Source of the DNA: Idiomarina abyssalis
Lineage (GTDB): Bacteria; Pseudomonadota; Gammaproteobacteria; Enterobacterales; Alteromonadaceae
Length of the DNA stretch: 64,000 nucleotides
Assembly: GCF_900116625.1 (NCBI RefSeq)
Contig: NZ_FPBE01000005.1
Span: forward strand, 1-64,000
Reading direction: 5' to 3'
The position numbers and the translations under genes were made by a program. Positions 1-10,244 of this stretch are shown here, piece by piece; the stretch's first letter is position 1; each line of letters starts with the position of its first letter. The notes below the pieces were generated by a model, which was not told the DNA's origin, made no database searches, and saw only the letters and a program-made list of their open reading frames with translations.

Positions 1-126
1 AACGTGGAGCGCATTTTAGAGATTTAACTCGCCCCGTCAAGCGCTTTTTATGCCTTTATAACTGTTTTTTTGCTGACTGCGTAAAGTTTCGGCAAATGTG
101 ATCAAATCCAACATAAATAAAGGGCA

Positions 127-156
127 TTGGCACATAAACGCGTTGATGCGTAAAAT
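127..156 (+). promoter_or_regulatory. Possible sigma-70 promoter of trmA
   Basis: A -35-like TTGGCA at 127-132 and a -10-like TAAAAT at 151-156 are separated by 18 bases, about 40 bases upstream of the trmA start. Bases 1-198 contain no convincing gene. The match is moderate and the region is AT-rich, so the call is tentative. Confidence 0.35.
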
Positions 157-198
157 AGAACCCTTACTAATTATCGGCAAATACGGCGTAACTTCATA

Positions 199-1299
199 AT
201 GACATACAAACGAATCGACACCTCCGAATATCCAGAACAACTCGCACAGAAGGCTGATAGGGTAAGAGAGATGTTTCGTCCTTTTCACATTAATGAAGTG
301 GAAGTGTTTGAGTCGCCTGCCTCTCACTACCGGATGCGCGCTGAGTTTCGAGTTTGGCACGAAGGCGATGACTTATATTACATTATGTTTAACCCTGAAA
401 CGCGTGAAAAGATCCGCATGGATGAATTCATACCAGGGAGTTTGCTGATTAATCGGTTAATGAAACAGCTCATGACCTTATTAAAGCCCAACGATGTTTT
501 ACGCCGCAAACTATTTCAGGTGGATTTCCTGACAACCACCACCGGTGAAGCCATTATTTCGCTACTCTACCATCGCCCTTTAGATGACCAATGGGAACAG
601 GAAGCCATCCAACTTCGCGAAGCGCTGAGCTCCATAGCTAAAGTAGAGGTTATAGGCAGAGCTCGTAAGCAAAAACGAGTGCTATATAAGGAAAGTGTCA
701 CTGAAGAAGTGAAAGTTGATAGAAAAAGATACCTGTCTCTGCAAACAGAGAACAGCTTCACCCAACCAAATGCCATCATCAATCAAAAAATGATCAGTTG
801 GGCCAAGCGCCACGCAGGCAATAATTCCCATGATCTATTAGAGCTGTACTGTGGAAATGGCAACTTTACCTTGCCCCTGGCGGATAACTTTAATCGTGTA
901 TTAGCGACTGAAATTAGCAAAAGCTCCGTTGCCGCGGCTCGCGAAAACGCAGAGTTGAACGCTATTAATAATGTCACAGTTGTACGCATGTCAGCTGAAG
1001 AGTTTAGTGCGGCTTTAAGTGGTGAGCTTGAATCAAAGCGAGCGGCTGACGCAGATATTCACAGTTTTGACTGCAAAACGGTATTGGTCGATCCGCCCAG
1101 AGCCGGGTTAGATAAAGACACCTTGAAACTGGTTTCTCAGTACCAGCGGATCATTTATATTTCCTGCAACCCAAGTACGCTAATAGACAATATTAAGGCG
1201 ATATCGGCTACTCATAAGGTCACAGCGGCAGCAATGTTTGATCAATTCCCTTATACCGATCACATTGAAACAGGCGTAGTTTTAGAAAAGCACAACTAG
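199..1299 (+). CDS. trmA: tRNA (uracil-5-)-methyltransferase TrmA
   Basis: SAM-dependent enzyme that makes 5-methyluridine at position 54 (T-loop) of tRNA in the cytoplasm. The protein has 366 residues, the same as E. coli TrmA. The C-terminal Rossmann methyltransferase domain shows the SAM-binding stretch LLELYCGNGNFTLPLA near residue 215. It also shows the DPPRAGLD motif and the catalytic-cysteine segment YISCNPSTL near residue 325, and ends with a typical HIETGVVL tail. The ribosome site is weak (GGCG about 12 bases before the ATG). The gene stands alone and converges on the MerC-like gene, the two stops overlapping by four bases. Confidence 0.96.
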   Translation: MTYKRIDTSEYPEQLAQKADRVREMFRPFHINEVEVFESPASHYRMRAEFRVWHEGDDLYYIMFNPETREKIRMDEFIPGSLLINRLMKQLMTLLKPNDVLRRKLFQVDFLTTTTGEAIISLLYHRPLDDQWEQEAIQLREALSSIAKVEVIGRARKQKRVLYKESVTEEVKVDRKRYLSLQTENSFTQPNAIINQKMISWAKRHAGNNSHDLLELYCGNGNFTLPLADNFNRVLATEISKSSVAAARENAELNAINNVTVVRMSAEEFSAALSGELESKRAADADIHSFDCKTVLVDPPRAGLDKDTLKLVSQYQRIIYISCNPSTLIDNIKAISATHKVTAAAMFDQFPYTDHIETGVVLEKHN

Positions 1300-1700
1300 T
1301 TTTGAGCAGGCTCTTCAGCAAGTGCAGAAAAGTTGAGCTTACGATTTAAGCGTAGATTGGATACATGAGCGTAAATAATCAGCCCGGCACCGAAGAGAAT
1401 AATAATAGGTTCGCCCCAGTGGCCCAGAATATCCCGTTGAGAGTAAATAACGGCACCTAAAAGTAATAATGATAAAAGGTGCCATTTACCATGCTTACGT
1501 GCGCCACTAATCAATGACCAGAGTCCCACAACAACACTCAACCCTAAAATAGTATTTTCTAACGCGTCTTCACCGATAAAGGCCAAACCCGCCATTGCTA
1601 ATAGCGGCAGAATAACAGGCAGCAGCAGGCAGTGAATCGCACACAAGGTGGTGATCCAGATTCCTGCTTTATCCAAGTTTTTGGATGTTTCTGCTGACAT
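1296..1700 (-). CDS. MerC-domain membrane protein, probable metal transporter under Zur control
   Basis: Small inner-membrane protein of 134 residues with four predicted hydrophobic helices. Helix 1 carries a CAIHC motif (Cys20, His23, Cys24) resembling the paired metal-binding cysteines of the MerC mercury transporter family. No mer genes lie nearby, so a mercury role is not supported. The start is the ATG at 1700: the in-frame TTG at 1709 lies only two bases from the GAAGG ribosome site, which is too close. A 15-base Zur-type palindrome sits at 1733-1747 over the likely -10 element, so I infer zinc-repressed expression and a role in zinc or related metal uptake or sensing. Confidence 0.8.
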   Translation of the reverse strand: MSAETSKNLDKAGIWITTLCAIHCLLLPVILPLLAMAGLAFIGEDALENTILGLSVVVGLWSLISGARKHGKWHLLSLLLLGAVIYSQRDILGHWGEPIIILFGAGLIIYAHVSNLRLNRKLNFSALAEEPAQN

Positions 1701-1732
1701 ACTTGGCAATACCTTCTTTTCAAACGCTTAGT

Positions 1733-1747
1733 TGTTATATTATAACA
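1733..1747 (-). promoter_or_regulatory. Zur box (TGTTATA-N-TATAACA) overlapping the -10 of the MerC-like gene
   Basis: The + strand reads TGTTATATTATAACA, an exact fit to the core of the gammaproteobacterial Zur operator (TGTTATA-N-TATAACA). On the minus strand the same bases contain a perfect TATAAT that can serve as -10 for the MerC-like gene starting at 1700. Zur with zinc bound would cover the -10 and repress. Flanking positions match the longer consensus poorly. That Zur itself binds is an inference; the gene for Zur is not in the window. Confidence 0.72.
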
Positions 1748-1802
1748 TACGGAAAGAATAACCAAGGGAGATCATGAGAAATTGTTTCTAAACAGCGAAA
1801 AC

Positions 1803-2780
1803 TTATGCTGTATCAATAGCAAAAGGCAGGACTTCACTTATTGTGTTTGCTCCACATATAATCATCAAAAGCCGGTCAAATCCCAGAGCAACACCAGAGC
1901 ATGCAGGTAAACCGGAGTCTAAAGCATCGAGTAAACGGGTATCTTCAGGCTGAATCTCCCGCCCATGCCTTTCTCGCCACTCATTATCTTTTTTGAAGCG
2001 GACACGCTGTTCAGCGGCATCCGAAAGTTCGTGATAACCATTAGCCAACTCCACCCCACGGTAATAAAACTCGAACCGGCGTGCGACACGTGCATCATTG
2101 CTGTCGATTCTGGCCAAAGCAGCCTGTGACTGTGGAAACTCGGTTACACAAATTGGCCTATTATCAGGAAACTGGCTTTCAATAAGCTCGGAAAAAGCCA
2201 CTTGTAGAATGGTGTCTTCGTCTGTTTCCTTTGACATCCACTCCGACAAAGACGGACGCTCAACCAGGTGTCGCCGTATTGTATCCACACCTGCACTACT
2301 CAATGGATCCACACCCAGATATTCAATAAAAGCTTGTTGGTAAGTGACCACTTTAGTTTCCGGTGCGCCACATAGTGACGTTAGCAGCTCAGAAACCTCG
2401 GTTATAAGCTGAACATCATCGTAACCAACCCGATACCACTCAAGTAAGGTAAACTCAGGGTTGTGAAAACGGCCTATTTCATCATCACGAACCACATGGC
2501 TTAACTGAAAAATATCTTGCCCATAAGCAGCAAGAATTCGCTTCATTGCGTATTCCGGTGATGTCTGAAGGTAGAGCTTTTTCTTTCCTGAAGGTAATGG
2601 GTGTTTGAACTCGGTTGTGAGATTATTCAGGTGACAGTCTGTGACACCGAACTGCGATAAGAGGTGCGTATCGACTTCAGTTATCTGTCGTTCATAAAAA
2701 AACTGGCGGGCTTGTCGCATTAACTCAGCGCGTTTAACAAGCACTGACCAATCCGCTGTCGGCCGCCAGTTCATCGTCAT
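1803..2780 (-). CDS. epmA: Elongation factor P--(R)-beta-lysine ligase EpmA
   Basis: Class II lysyl-tRNA synthetase paralogue (also PoxA, YjeA or GenX) that attaches (R)-beta-lysine to the conserved lysine of EF-P instead of charging tRNA. The 325-residue length equals E. coli EpmA and is far shorter than LysRS because the anticodon-binding domain is absent. Class II motifs are visible: YLQTSPEYAMKR (motif 2 entry), RDDEIGRFHNPEFTLLEW, and motif 3 GVALGFDRLLM near the C-terminus. It lies six bases downstream of efp on the same strand, so enzyme and substrate are probably co-transcribed. EpmB, the aminomutase making beta-lysine, is divergent from efp. Confidence 0.95.
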   Translation of the reverse strand: MTMNWRPTADWSVLVKRAELMRQARQFFYERQITEVDTHLLSQFGVTDCHLNNLTTEFKHPLPSGKKKLYLQTSPEYAMKRILAAYGQDIFQLSHVVRDDEIGRFHNPEFTLLEWYRVGYDDVQLITEVSELLTSLCGAPETKVVTYQQAFIEYLGVDPLSSAGVDTIRRHLVERPSLSEWMSKETDEDTILQVAFSELIESQFPDNRPICVTEFPQSQAALARIDSNDARVARRFEFYYRGVELANGYHELSDAAEQRVRFKKDNEWRERHGREIQPEDTRLLDALDSGLPACSGVALGFDRLLMIICGANTISEVLPFAIDTA

Positions 2781-2786
2781 ATTAAG

Positions 2787-3356
2787 TTACTTCTGCACCC
2801 GGGAAACGTATTCACCTGAACGGGTATCAACTTTAATCACTTCGCCAATTTGCACAAATAAAGGCACGCGAACAACGGCACCGGTGCTTAAAGTCGCAGG
2901 CTTGCCACCAGTACCAGCCGTATCACCTTTCAAGCCCGGGTCGGTTTCGGTAATCTCTAGCTCAACAAAATTTGGTGGCTGAACGTTAATAGGTTTACCT
3001 TCCCATAGCGTCAAGGTACAAACATCTTGCTCAACAAGCCATTTTTCCGCTTCACCTACCGCCTTTTCATCGGCAGGCACCTGTTCAAAGGTTTCGTTAT
3101 TCATGAAGTGCCAGAACTCACCATCGTTATATAAGTACGATAACTCAAGCTCAATAACATCGGCGCCCTCAACGGACTCTCCAGATTTAAACGTCTTTTC
3201 GACCACCTTACCACTAATCAACTTACGGATTTTTACACGGTTAAAGGCCTGACCTTTACCCGGTTTAACCATTTCGTTTTCAACGATGGAGCAAGGCTCA
3301 CCATCCTGCATGATTTTTAAACCGCCTTTGAATTCACTAGTGCTGTAGTTCGCCAT
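2787..3356 (-). CDS. efp: Translation elongation factor P
   Basis: EF-P binds between the P and E sites of the ribosome and relieves stalling at polyproline stretches. It has 189 residues with KOW, OB and C-terminal domains. Lys34 sits in the motif KPGKGQAF and is the residue beta-lysylated by EpmA/EpmB. The start is the ATG at 3356, giving MANYSTSEF and preceded by AAAGGAAAG at good spacing. An upstream in-frame start at 3398 would add 14 residues unlike any EF-P and is rejected. It is first of the efp-epmA unit and is divergent from epmB. Confidence 0.96.
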   Translation of the reverse strand: MANYSTSEFKGGLKIMQDGEPCSIVENEMVKPGKGQAFNRVKIRKLISGKVVEKTFKSGESVEGADVIELELSYLYNDGEFWHFMNNETFEQVPADEKAVGEAEKWLVEQDVCTLTLWEGKPINVQPPNFVELEITETDPGLKGDTAGTGGKPATLSTGAVVRVPLFVQIGEVIKVDTRSGEYVSRVQK

Positions 3357-3406
3357 AACGAGACTTTCCTTTGTAAATACCTGATGATTTGCGCGCAATA
3401 ATAAAA

Positions 3407-3445
3407 CAAATAGCGACTTTTTTCAGGTAAAATATACGCTATTTG
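3407..3445. promoter_or_regulatory. Inverted repeat in the efp/epmB divergent promoter region
   Basis: CAAATAGCG at 3407-3415 and CGCTATTTG at 3437-3445 are perfect 9-base inverted arms with a 21-base AT-rich spacer. They lie between the divergent starts of efp (3356) and epmB (3465). The placement suits a regulator site that could co-ordinate EF-P and its modifying enzyme, but I recognise no known operator. Confidence 0.4.
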
Positions 3446-3464
3446 CAGCAGCTACGGAGGCGAA

Positions 3465-4511
3465 GTGTCCGAGTCAGCGTATCCCATTTCTCTAAACGAC
3501 CGCCCCGACTGGCAGTTCGAACTGAAGCAAGCCTACACCCGACCCGAAGATTTGCTGCGTGCACTTGGTTTAGAGCCTTCGTTGTTTTTAGGTGACATTA
3601 AAGCGAGAAAGCTATTTTCCATGCGAGTCCCCAGGCCTTTTGTTGAACAAATGAAAGCGGGGGACAGCAACGACCCTTTGCTACGACAAGTGCTCCCGTT
3701 ACGCAACGAGTTTGACTCAGCACCGGGTTACAGCACAGACCCATTGCAGGAACAGAAGGGACCGGTAGAGGGGCTGCTGCACAAATATAAAAGTCGCGTG
3801 CTACTGATATTGCAGGGGGGCTGCGCCGTAAACTGCCGTTACTGCTTCCGCCGTCATTTTCCTTATGACGAGCTAACCTTCAGTAAACGGCAGTTATCAG
3901 ACACACTGAATTACATTAAAGACAACCCGGAAATCAACGAAGTCATTCTAAGTGGCGGCGACCCATTAATGGCAAATGACAAACGGCTTAAAGATCTCAT
4001 TAAAGAATTTGAGCTTTTGCCACAACTTACCCGCTTACGCATTCATAGTCGATTGCCAGTTGTGATACCCTCTCGCTTGACAAGCGAGCTGAAAGATTTG
4101 CTGAGTAACAGTCGGTTTAAAAGCGTTTTGGTTTTGCATGTGAACCACGCGAACGAAGTTTCAGAAACCTTAACTCGCACTTTAAAAGAATGGCATCACG
4201 CCGGTATACACTTATTAAACCAAAGCGTTTTACTAAATGGTGTGAATGACAATATCGAAGCTCTTACTCAGCTCAGTGAGAAGTTATTTGATGCCAGTGT
4301 TTTACCCTATTACTTACATCAACTGGATAAAGTAGAAGGCGCCAGCCATTTCGCCGTCGGCGATGATAAAGCCCAGACGTTGTGGCAACAAATGACATAC
4401 GAGTTACCGGGATTCCTGGTTCCCCGCCTTGTACGCGAGCAGGCGGGGGAACTTAGTAAAACAGCTATCATGCCGGATGGCACAAATGAATCAACAAAGG
4501 ATAAATTATGA
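3465..4511 (+). CDS. epmB: EF-P (R)-beta-lysylation protein EpmB (lysine 2,3-aminomutase-like radical SAM enzyme)
   Basis: Converts (S)-alpha-lysine to (R)-beta-lysine for attachment to EF-P by EpmA. The protein has 348 residues. The radical-SAM cluster motif CAVNCRYCFRR (CxxxCxxC) is near residue 122, followed by VILSGGDPLM and the PLP-lysine region near the C-terminus. Start is GTG at 3465, preceded by GGAGG six bases upstream. Its stop overlaps the start of the next gene as ATGA, implying translational coupling. It is divergent from efp-epmA, so substrate and two of the modification enzymes are encoded within 3 kb. Confidence 0.94.
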   Translation: MSESAYPISLNDRPDWQFELKQAYTRPEDLLRALGLEPSLFLGDIKARKLFSMRVPRPFVEQMKAGDSNDPLLRQVLPLRNEFDSAPGYSTDPLQEQKGPVEGLLHKYKSRVLLILQGGCAVNCRYCFRRHFPYDELTFSKRQLSDTLNYIKDNPEINEVILSGGDPLMANDKRLKDLIKEFELLPQLTRLRIHSRLPVVIPSRLTSELKDLLSNSRFKSVLVLHVNHANEVSETLTRTLKEWHHAGIHLLNQSVLLNGVNDNIEALTQLSEKLFDASVLPYYLHQLDKVEGASHFAVGDDKAQTLWQQMTYELPGFLVPRLVREQAGELSKTAIMPDGTNESTKDKL

Positions 4512-4828
4512 GCGACAACCTGGAAAGTGTAGAAGTTAAATTACAAGAACACCTTCAACAACTGTATCGCCAAGTTATTGATGCCGACCAATACCTTGAC
4601 GATTTACGTCAACAAGGCAAAGCCAAATTCCAGGGTGTATTCGCAGAACAAACTGTATTTGAAAGCAAAGGCAACCGTTTTCAGCCATACCTAAACGAAA
4701 TTGCTGCTAACTTTGAAAAGTGGCAACAAGACAAAGACAACGAACAACAGCTGCAGTTACTGGTACAGCAATTACAGTTGATGACTGAAACTCTTGCTCG
4801 CCTTAAAGCTATTCGTCAGGCTGGTTAA
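4508..4828 (+). CDS. Small coiled-coil protein, possibly PriC-like (primosomal protein N'')
   Basis: A 106-residue, Gln- and Leu-rich, mostly helical soluble protein. The pattern of a short N-terminal helix, then GKAKFQGVFAEQ and a long helix around YLNEIAANFEKW, resembles the N-terminal half of PriC. PriC is a replication restart factor that loads DnaB at abandoned forks. E. coli PriC has about 175 residues, so this would be a short form without its basic C-terminal part. The start overlaps the epmB stop (ATGA), and its last 20 bases overlap the convergent DUF3016 gene. The assignment is tentative; a plain small hypothetical protein is equally possible. Confidence 0.5.
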   Translation: MSDNLESVEVKLQEHLQQLYRQVIDADQYLDDLRQQGKAKFQGVFAEQTVFESKGNRFQPYLNEIAANFEKWQQDKDNEQQLQLLVQQLQLMTETLARLKAIRQAG

Positions 4829-5315
4829 GTAACGTTTCTTCAAACCACTCTGTTAGCATTTCTTCTTCGAAGTACAGATCATTTCGACGTACTCTTGACG
4901 CCAGGCCATCGTAGTTAAAACTCATGTTTTTCACATTTGCCTGGCCTTCCTTCAAAACTTCTCCCGCACTACCAACCAAGCGATAATCGAATTCCATTCT
5001 GGGGAAGTCTATTTCCCGAACAATACGGACGAAATTGGAAGTTGAGCGTCCAAACGTGGGCTCAAGACGACCGGTTAGGTCAACATCCGTTACCGTAATT
5101 TCGAGCTTTTGCTCTTCAGGCAGTTTTGCGGCCAAGCTTTGAAAGTGTTCAGTCAGATTGTCCATTACCTTTTGCTGATAGCGATCCCTCAAGCCATCGG
5201 CCGGACGAATATCTGTATAACTATCAACACCTTTCCAAGAAACTTCAGCCGTTCCGGCTAACGCCGAAAAACTAAAGGCTAATAAAATCGTTCCCACTAT
5301 ACCTTGAACACGCAT
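4809..5315 (-). CDS. DUF3016 family secreted protein
   Basis: 168 residues beginning with a cleavable signal peptide (cleavage expected after about residue 20, near FSALAGTAEV), so it is probably periplasmic. The mature part includes VSWKGVDSYTDIRPADG, a long helix and FYDRL-like strands typical of DUF3016, a family of unknown function frequent in Alteromonadales and Xanthomonadales. Start is the ATG at 5315, which has GGGAGGA at good spacing; the ATG at 5336 is rejected because this ribosome site lies downstream of it. The 3' end overlaps the PriC-like gene by 20 bases in convergent orientation. Confidence 0.78.
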   Translation of the reverse strand: MRVQGIVGTILLAFSFSALAGTAEVSWKGVDSYTDIRPADGLRDRYQQKVMDNLTEHFQSLAAKLPEEQKLEITVTDVDLTGRLEPTFGRSTSNFVRIVREIDFPRMEFDYRLVGSAGEVLKEGQANVKNMSFNYDGLASRVRRNDLYFEEEMLTEWFEETLLNQPDE

Positions 5316-5390
5316 GCTAATTTTCCTCCCATACAATCGCCAAGGACGCCATCTGGATAGTTAGAGCACCATTTTCTAAAAAAATTCCAT

Positions 5391-5417
5391 AAAAAAGGGA
5401 GCCACGTAGGCTCCCTT
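5391..5417 (-). terminator. Rho-independent terminator of groEL
   Basis: AAGGGAGCC at 5395-5403 pairs perfectly with GGCTCCCTT at 5409-5417 around a five-base loop. On the minus strand the stem is followed by six T residues. It lies 23 bases past the groEL stop. Confidence 0.88.
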
Positions 5418-5439
5418 CTTTAAACGGTGCTTGAGCGCA

Positions 5440-7122
<1,683 letters not shown>

Positions 7123-7143
7123 CTAATAAGCGATTCAGGCGTC

Positions 7144-7434
7144 TTATTCTTCAATTGCCAGAATGTCGCTTTCGCTCATGATCAAATACTCTTCACCATC
7201 GATTTTCTCGGTTTTTACACCGTAGCCTTCGCTGAACAGCACTTTATCACCGGCTTTTACGTCAAGCGCACGCACTTCACCGTTATCCAGAATACGGCCT
7301 TTGCCTACCGCTACGACTTCACCGCGCGTAGACTTCTCTGCCGCAGAACCAGTCAGAACAATTCCGCCAGCCGATTTCGCTTCGACTTCAATGCGTTTGA
7401 TAATGACTCGATCGTGTAAAGGACGAAGTTTCAT
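7144..7434 (-). CDS. groES: Co-chaperonin GroES
   Basis: 10-kDa co-chaperonin, 96 residues, that caps the GroEL cavity. It starts [14 protein letters not shown] and contains the mobile loop around residues 17-34 ([18 protein letters not shown]) that docks onto GroEL. It is first gene of groES-groEL, with a GAGG ribosome site close to the start and a heat-shock promoter about 75 bases upstream. Confidence 0.98.
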   Translation of the reverse strand: MKLRPLHDRVIIKRIEVEAKSAGGIVLTGSAAEKSTRGEVVAVGKGRILDNGEVRALDVKAGDKVLFSEGYGVKTEKIDGEEYLIMSESDILAIEE

Positions 7435-7507
7435 TGTTGATAACTCCTCAACCTATTGTTGTTAGTGGTTAGTACCCCTAAGGGCGTGTAAAAATCATCG
7501 TGCTCAT

Positions 7508-7538
7508 TAAATGGGGGAGGAATTTTTGTTATCAAGGG
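7508..7538 (-). promoter_or_regulatory. Sigma-32 heat-shock promoter of groES-groEL
   Basis: On the minus strand the -35 element CCCTTGAT (7531-7538) and the -10 element CCCCATTTA (7508-7516) are separated by 14 bases. This fits the RpoH consensus (CTTGAAA-N13-15-CCCCATNTA) very well. Transcription would begin near 7500, giving a leader of about 65 bases before groES. No CIRCE-type inverted repeat is seen, so control is RpoH-type and not HrcA-type. Confidence 0.88.
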
Positions 7539-7597
7539 GGAAGCGCAAAAAATTTTATGGTAATTTGCCAGACTCACTGGCGCTATATGGAGGTTCT

Positions 7598-7918
7598 ATG
7601 ACTCAGCAACCCAAATTGATTTTATGCACCACAGACAGTTACTCTTCTGCGAAACAACTTGCCCGCAACTTAGTTGAGAAAAAGCTCGTCGCCTGCGTCA
7701 ATATAGTGCCTAATATGACATCGATTTACTCCTGGCATGGGCAAGTACATGAAGATGAAGAGTGGCTTATGCTGATAAAATCAACCGATAAACGCTTCGG
7801 TGATATAAAAGACTTTGTCAGTGCGAATCACCCATACGATTCCCCGGAGTTAATCAGCATTAACATAGAAGACGGATTACCCGATTACCTGACGTGGACA
7901 CAGGATTCAGTCAAATGA
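7598..7918 (+). CDS. cutA: Divalent-cation tolerance protein CutA
   Basis: Small trimeric protein (106 residues) of the CutA1 family, linked to copper tolerance in E. coli although its biochemical role is unsettled. Signatures include [23 protein letters not shown], the EEWLMLIKS strand and HPYDSPELI. The start is the ATG at 7598 with GGAGG seven bases upstream; a longer frame from 7511 would run through the groES heat-shock promoter and is rejected. The stop overlaps the dsbD start (ATGA), so the pair is translationally coupled, as in enterobacteria where cutA precedes dsbD. Confidence 0.93.
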   Translation: MTQQPKLILCTTDSYSSAKQLARNLVEKKLVACVNIVPNMTSIYSWHGQVHEDEEWLMLIKSTDKRFGDIKDFVSANHPYDSPELISINIEDGLPDYLTWTQDSVK

Positions 7919-9627
7919 TAAAACGGCTCATCTCATGCCTGATACTTTTTACCGTAGCGCTAACCTTGGTTGCGCCCGTTGCTCATGGTGTTCAATCCAA
8001 TCCTTTTCAGCAACAGAATGAATTTTTACCCGTAGATCAGGCTTTTGATTTTGATAGCGAAATTGACGGCGACAAAATCACTGTCAGTTGGGCCATCGCC
8101 CCGGAATACTACCTGTATCAACACCGGTTCAAGGTCGTGCCCTCAAATGCTGTTGCGCAGGCACCCGAACTTCCGGAAGGAGAGTCTCATACGGACGAGT
8201 TTTTTGGCGAGTCGGTTGTTTACCGTAACTACGTTGAATGGTCTTTTACGCTGGATCCATCTTTTTCCGCTGACAGTATTACCATACTTTACCAGGGGTG
8301 TGCCGATGCAGGACTTTGTTACCCACCAACAGAAAAGCAGATCAAACTACCTACAAATGGTGATAGCAGCGACATTTCAGCACCAGCAGAGAACGCGGGT
8401 AGCAGCCTTTTCGGGATAGAAGACCAGCACTTAATTATCACTTTACTGTTATTTTTTGCCCTGGGTATTGGTTTAGCTTTTACTCCCTGCGTCTTTCCCA
8501 TGTACCCCATCTTATCCGGTGTGGTTTTGGGCAACCGTGAACGCACCTGGAAAAACACGCTTTGGCTGTCTTTTATCTATGTACAGGGCATGGCCATTAC
8601 CTATTCTTTATTAGGTTTGGTCGTCGCCTCAGCAGGTATGCAGTATCAGGCTTATTTTCAGCACCCCGTTGTACTTCTTGTTCTTGCGGCACTCTTTGCA
8701 CTCTTTGCACTCAGTATGCTCGGTGCCTATACCCTGCAACTGCCCATTAGTTGGCAGTCAAAACTACAAAACCTAAGTGGTCAGCAGAGCGGCGGCAATG
8801 TTGTTGGTGTCTTTGTTATTGGAGCTATTTCAGGCCTGGTTGCATCGCCTTGCACCACAGCTCCGCTCTCAGGCGCGTTGCTTTTTATCGCGCAATCCGG
8901 CGACATTATTAACGGTGCAGCAATTCTCTATGCCTTAAGCCTGGGTATGGGTGTTCCATTAATATTGTTCGGGTTGAGCGGCGGGAAGCTTCTGCCAAAA
9001 GCCGGAGCATGGATGGTGGTGGTGAAACAGTTTTTCGGCTGGTTACTCTTAGCGGTCAGTCTATTTTTAGTAGAACGATTACTCCCCACCAGCATCAGTA
9101 TGTGGTTGTGGATTTTCTATTTCATTCTCGCGGCAGTATCACTGGCAGTAGCAATCAGCCAGTCAATCAGGACTGCAACCAAAGTCACTGCAATTATTTT
9201 ATTGGCAGCTATGGCTACCGCGGGAAGCTATTGGCAAGTCAATAAAGCACAGTTAGAGCAGCAAAGTCATGGCTTGTTCACCCAGGTAAGTAGCATTAAC
9301 GAAATACAGCAACAAGTCGAAAATAGCGACGGCTGGGTTATGCTGGACCTTTACGCGGACTGGTGTGTTGCCTGCAAAGAGTTTGAGCAATATACCTTTT
9401 CGGATACCGGCGTTCAGGCACAATTTGAGCAATTTACACTGATTCAGGCCGACGTTACTCGCAATAACGCGCAAGACGTTGAAATTCTAAGCCGCTACCA
9501 GGTATTGGGGTTACCCACGATTCTGTTCTTTGACCCTGAAGGCAAGGAGCGAGCTGAGTATCGAGTTACCGGTTATATGAACGCTGAAGATTTTGAAAAA
9601 CATCTGGAAAAGATAGTTTCCGAGTAA
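7915..9627 (+). CDS. dsbD: Thiol:disulfide interchange protein DsbD
   Basis: Inner-membrane protein carrying electrons from cytoplasmic thioredoxin to the periplasm, keeping DsbC, DsbG and CcmG reduced. It has 570 residues, comparable to E. coli DsbD. In order: a signal peptide; the periplasmic alpha domain with the pair in CADAGLC (near residue 103); eight transmembrane helices with cysteines in TPCVFPMYP and SPCTTAPL; and the periplasmic thioredoxin-like gamma domain with WCVACKE near residue 483. The ATG at 7915 overlaps the cutA stop. An in-frame start at 7894 inside cutA would spoil the signal peptide. Confidence 0.96.
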   Translation: MIKRLISCLILFTVALTLVAPVAHGVQSNPFQQQNEFLPVDQAFDFDSEIDGDKITVSWAIAPEYYLYQHRFKVVPSNAVAQAPELPEGESHTDEFFGESVVYRNYVEWSFTLDPSFSADSITILYQGCADAGLCYPPTEKQIKLPTNGDSSDISAPAENAGSSLFGIEDQHLIITLLLFFALGIGLAFTPCVFPMYPILSGVVLGNRERTWKNTLWLSFIYVQGMAITYSLLGLVVASAGMQYQAYFQHPVVLLVLAALFALFALSMLGAYTLQLPISWQSKLQNLSGQQSGGNVVGVFVIGAISGLVASPCTTAPLSGALLFIAQSGDIINGAAILYALSLGMGVPLILFGLSGGKLLPKAGAWMVVVKQFFGWLLLAVSLFLVERLLPTSISMWLWIFYFILAAVSLAVAISQSIRTATKVTAIILLAAMATAGSYWQVNKAQLEQQSHGLFTQVSSINEIQQQVENSDGWVMLDLYADWCVACKEFEQYTFSDTGVQAQFEQFTLIQADVTRNNAQDVEILSRYQVLGLPTILFFDPEGKERAEYRVTGYMNAEDFEKHLEKIVSE

Positions 9628-9686
9628 ACTTGTGCCTAAATGCGCTGATAAGACCAGTAAAGTGCTGCAATCTTGCTTTTTTTCCC

Positions 9687-9692
9687 TATAAT
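9687..9692 (+). promoter_or_regulatory. Possible -10 element ahead of aroQ-accB-accC
   Basis: A perfect TATAAT lies about 80 bases upstream of the aroQ start, in the 144-base gap after dsbD. No good -35 is found at standard spacing (a TTGCTT lies only eight bases away), so only the -10 is offered. Confidence 0.35.
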
Positions 9693-9771
9693 ACTGTTGT
9701 TATAGGAACCCAAACTGAAAGTTATGGTCAATTTTAATAGTTACCGTAACTTCACAGCAGATGGCGGCACA

Positions 9772-10230
9772 ATGGCAGAACGTTTTAAAATATTGGTGCT
9801 AAATGGCCCTAACCTAAACTTACTGGGACAACGTGAGCCAGAGGTTTATGGTAGTCAAAGTCTGGATGACATCGCCCAGTCGCTAGACGCTATTGCCCAA
9901 AAGCACTCCGCTTCGCTCGATTTCAGACAGTCAAATGCTGAACATCAATTGATTGACTGGATCCAACAAGCCGCCAAAGACTCTGTCGATTATATCGTGA
10001 TCAATCCAGCAGCATACGCTCACACCAGCATTGCGCTGCGTGATGCTCTGCTCGCTGTGCAAATCCCTTTTATCGAAGTACACCTTTCTAATATTTATCG
10101 CCGGGAGAGCTTCCGCCACCACTCGTATTTAGCCGATGTGGCTGACGGCGTTATCTGCGGGCTTGGCGCCCGTGGCTACGAATACGCATTACAAGCAGCT
10201 TTAAACATATTGAATAACACAGATAACTAA
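9772..10230 (+). CDS. aroQ: Type II 3-dehydroquinate dehydratase AroQ
   Basis: Third step of the shikimate pathway, 3-dehydroquinate to 3-dehydroshikimate. It has 152 residues, usual for the small dodecameric type II enzyme. Family motifs are present: [18 protein letters not shown] with the catalytic Tyr near residue 26, [27 protein letters not shown] and [17 protein letters not shown]. The start at 9772 (MAERFKIL) matches the family; an earlier ATG at 9724 would add a non-conserved extension. It precedes accB by 14 bases, a common aroQ-accB-accC arrangement. Confidence 0.95.
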   Translation: MAERFKILVLNGPNLNLLGQREPEVYGSQSLDDIAQSLDAIAQKHSASLDFRQSNAEHQLIDWIQQAAKDSVDYIVINPAAYAHTSIALRDALLAVQIPFIEVHLSNIYRRESFRHHSYLADVADGVICGLGARGYEYALQAALNILNNTDN

Positions 10231-10244
10231 AGGTAGACGTTAGC

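Noticed and set aside
37-360. 107-residue open frame on the minus strand at the left edge
   Set aside because: It overlaps the trmA start, has no ribosome site or recognisable domain, and its composition is unlike a real protein.
1296-1700. Mercury resistance operon
   Set aside because: Only a MerC-like protein is present. No merA, merT, merP or merR is near, and the operator is of Zur type.
7511-7597. N-terminal extension of cutA from the ATG at 7511
   Set aside because: It runs across the groESL heat-shock promoter. The ATG at 7598 has GGAGG and matches the family start.
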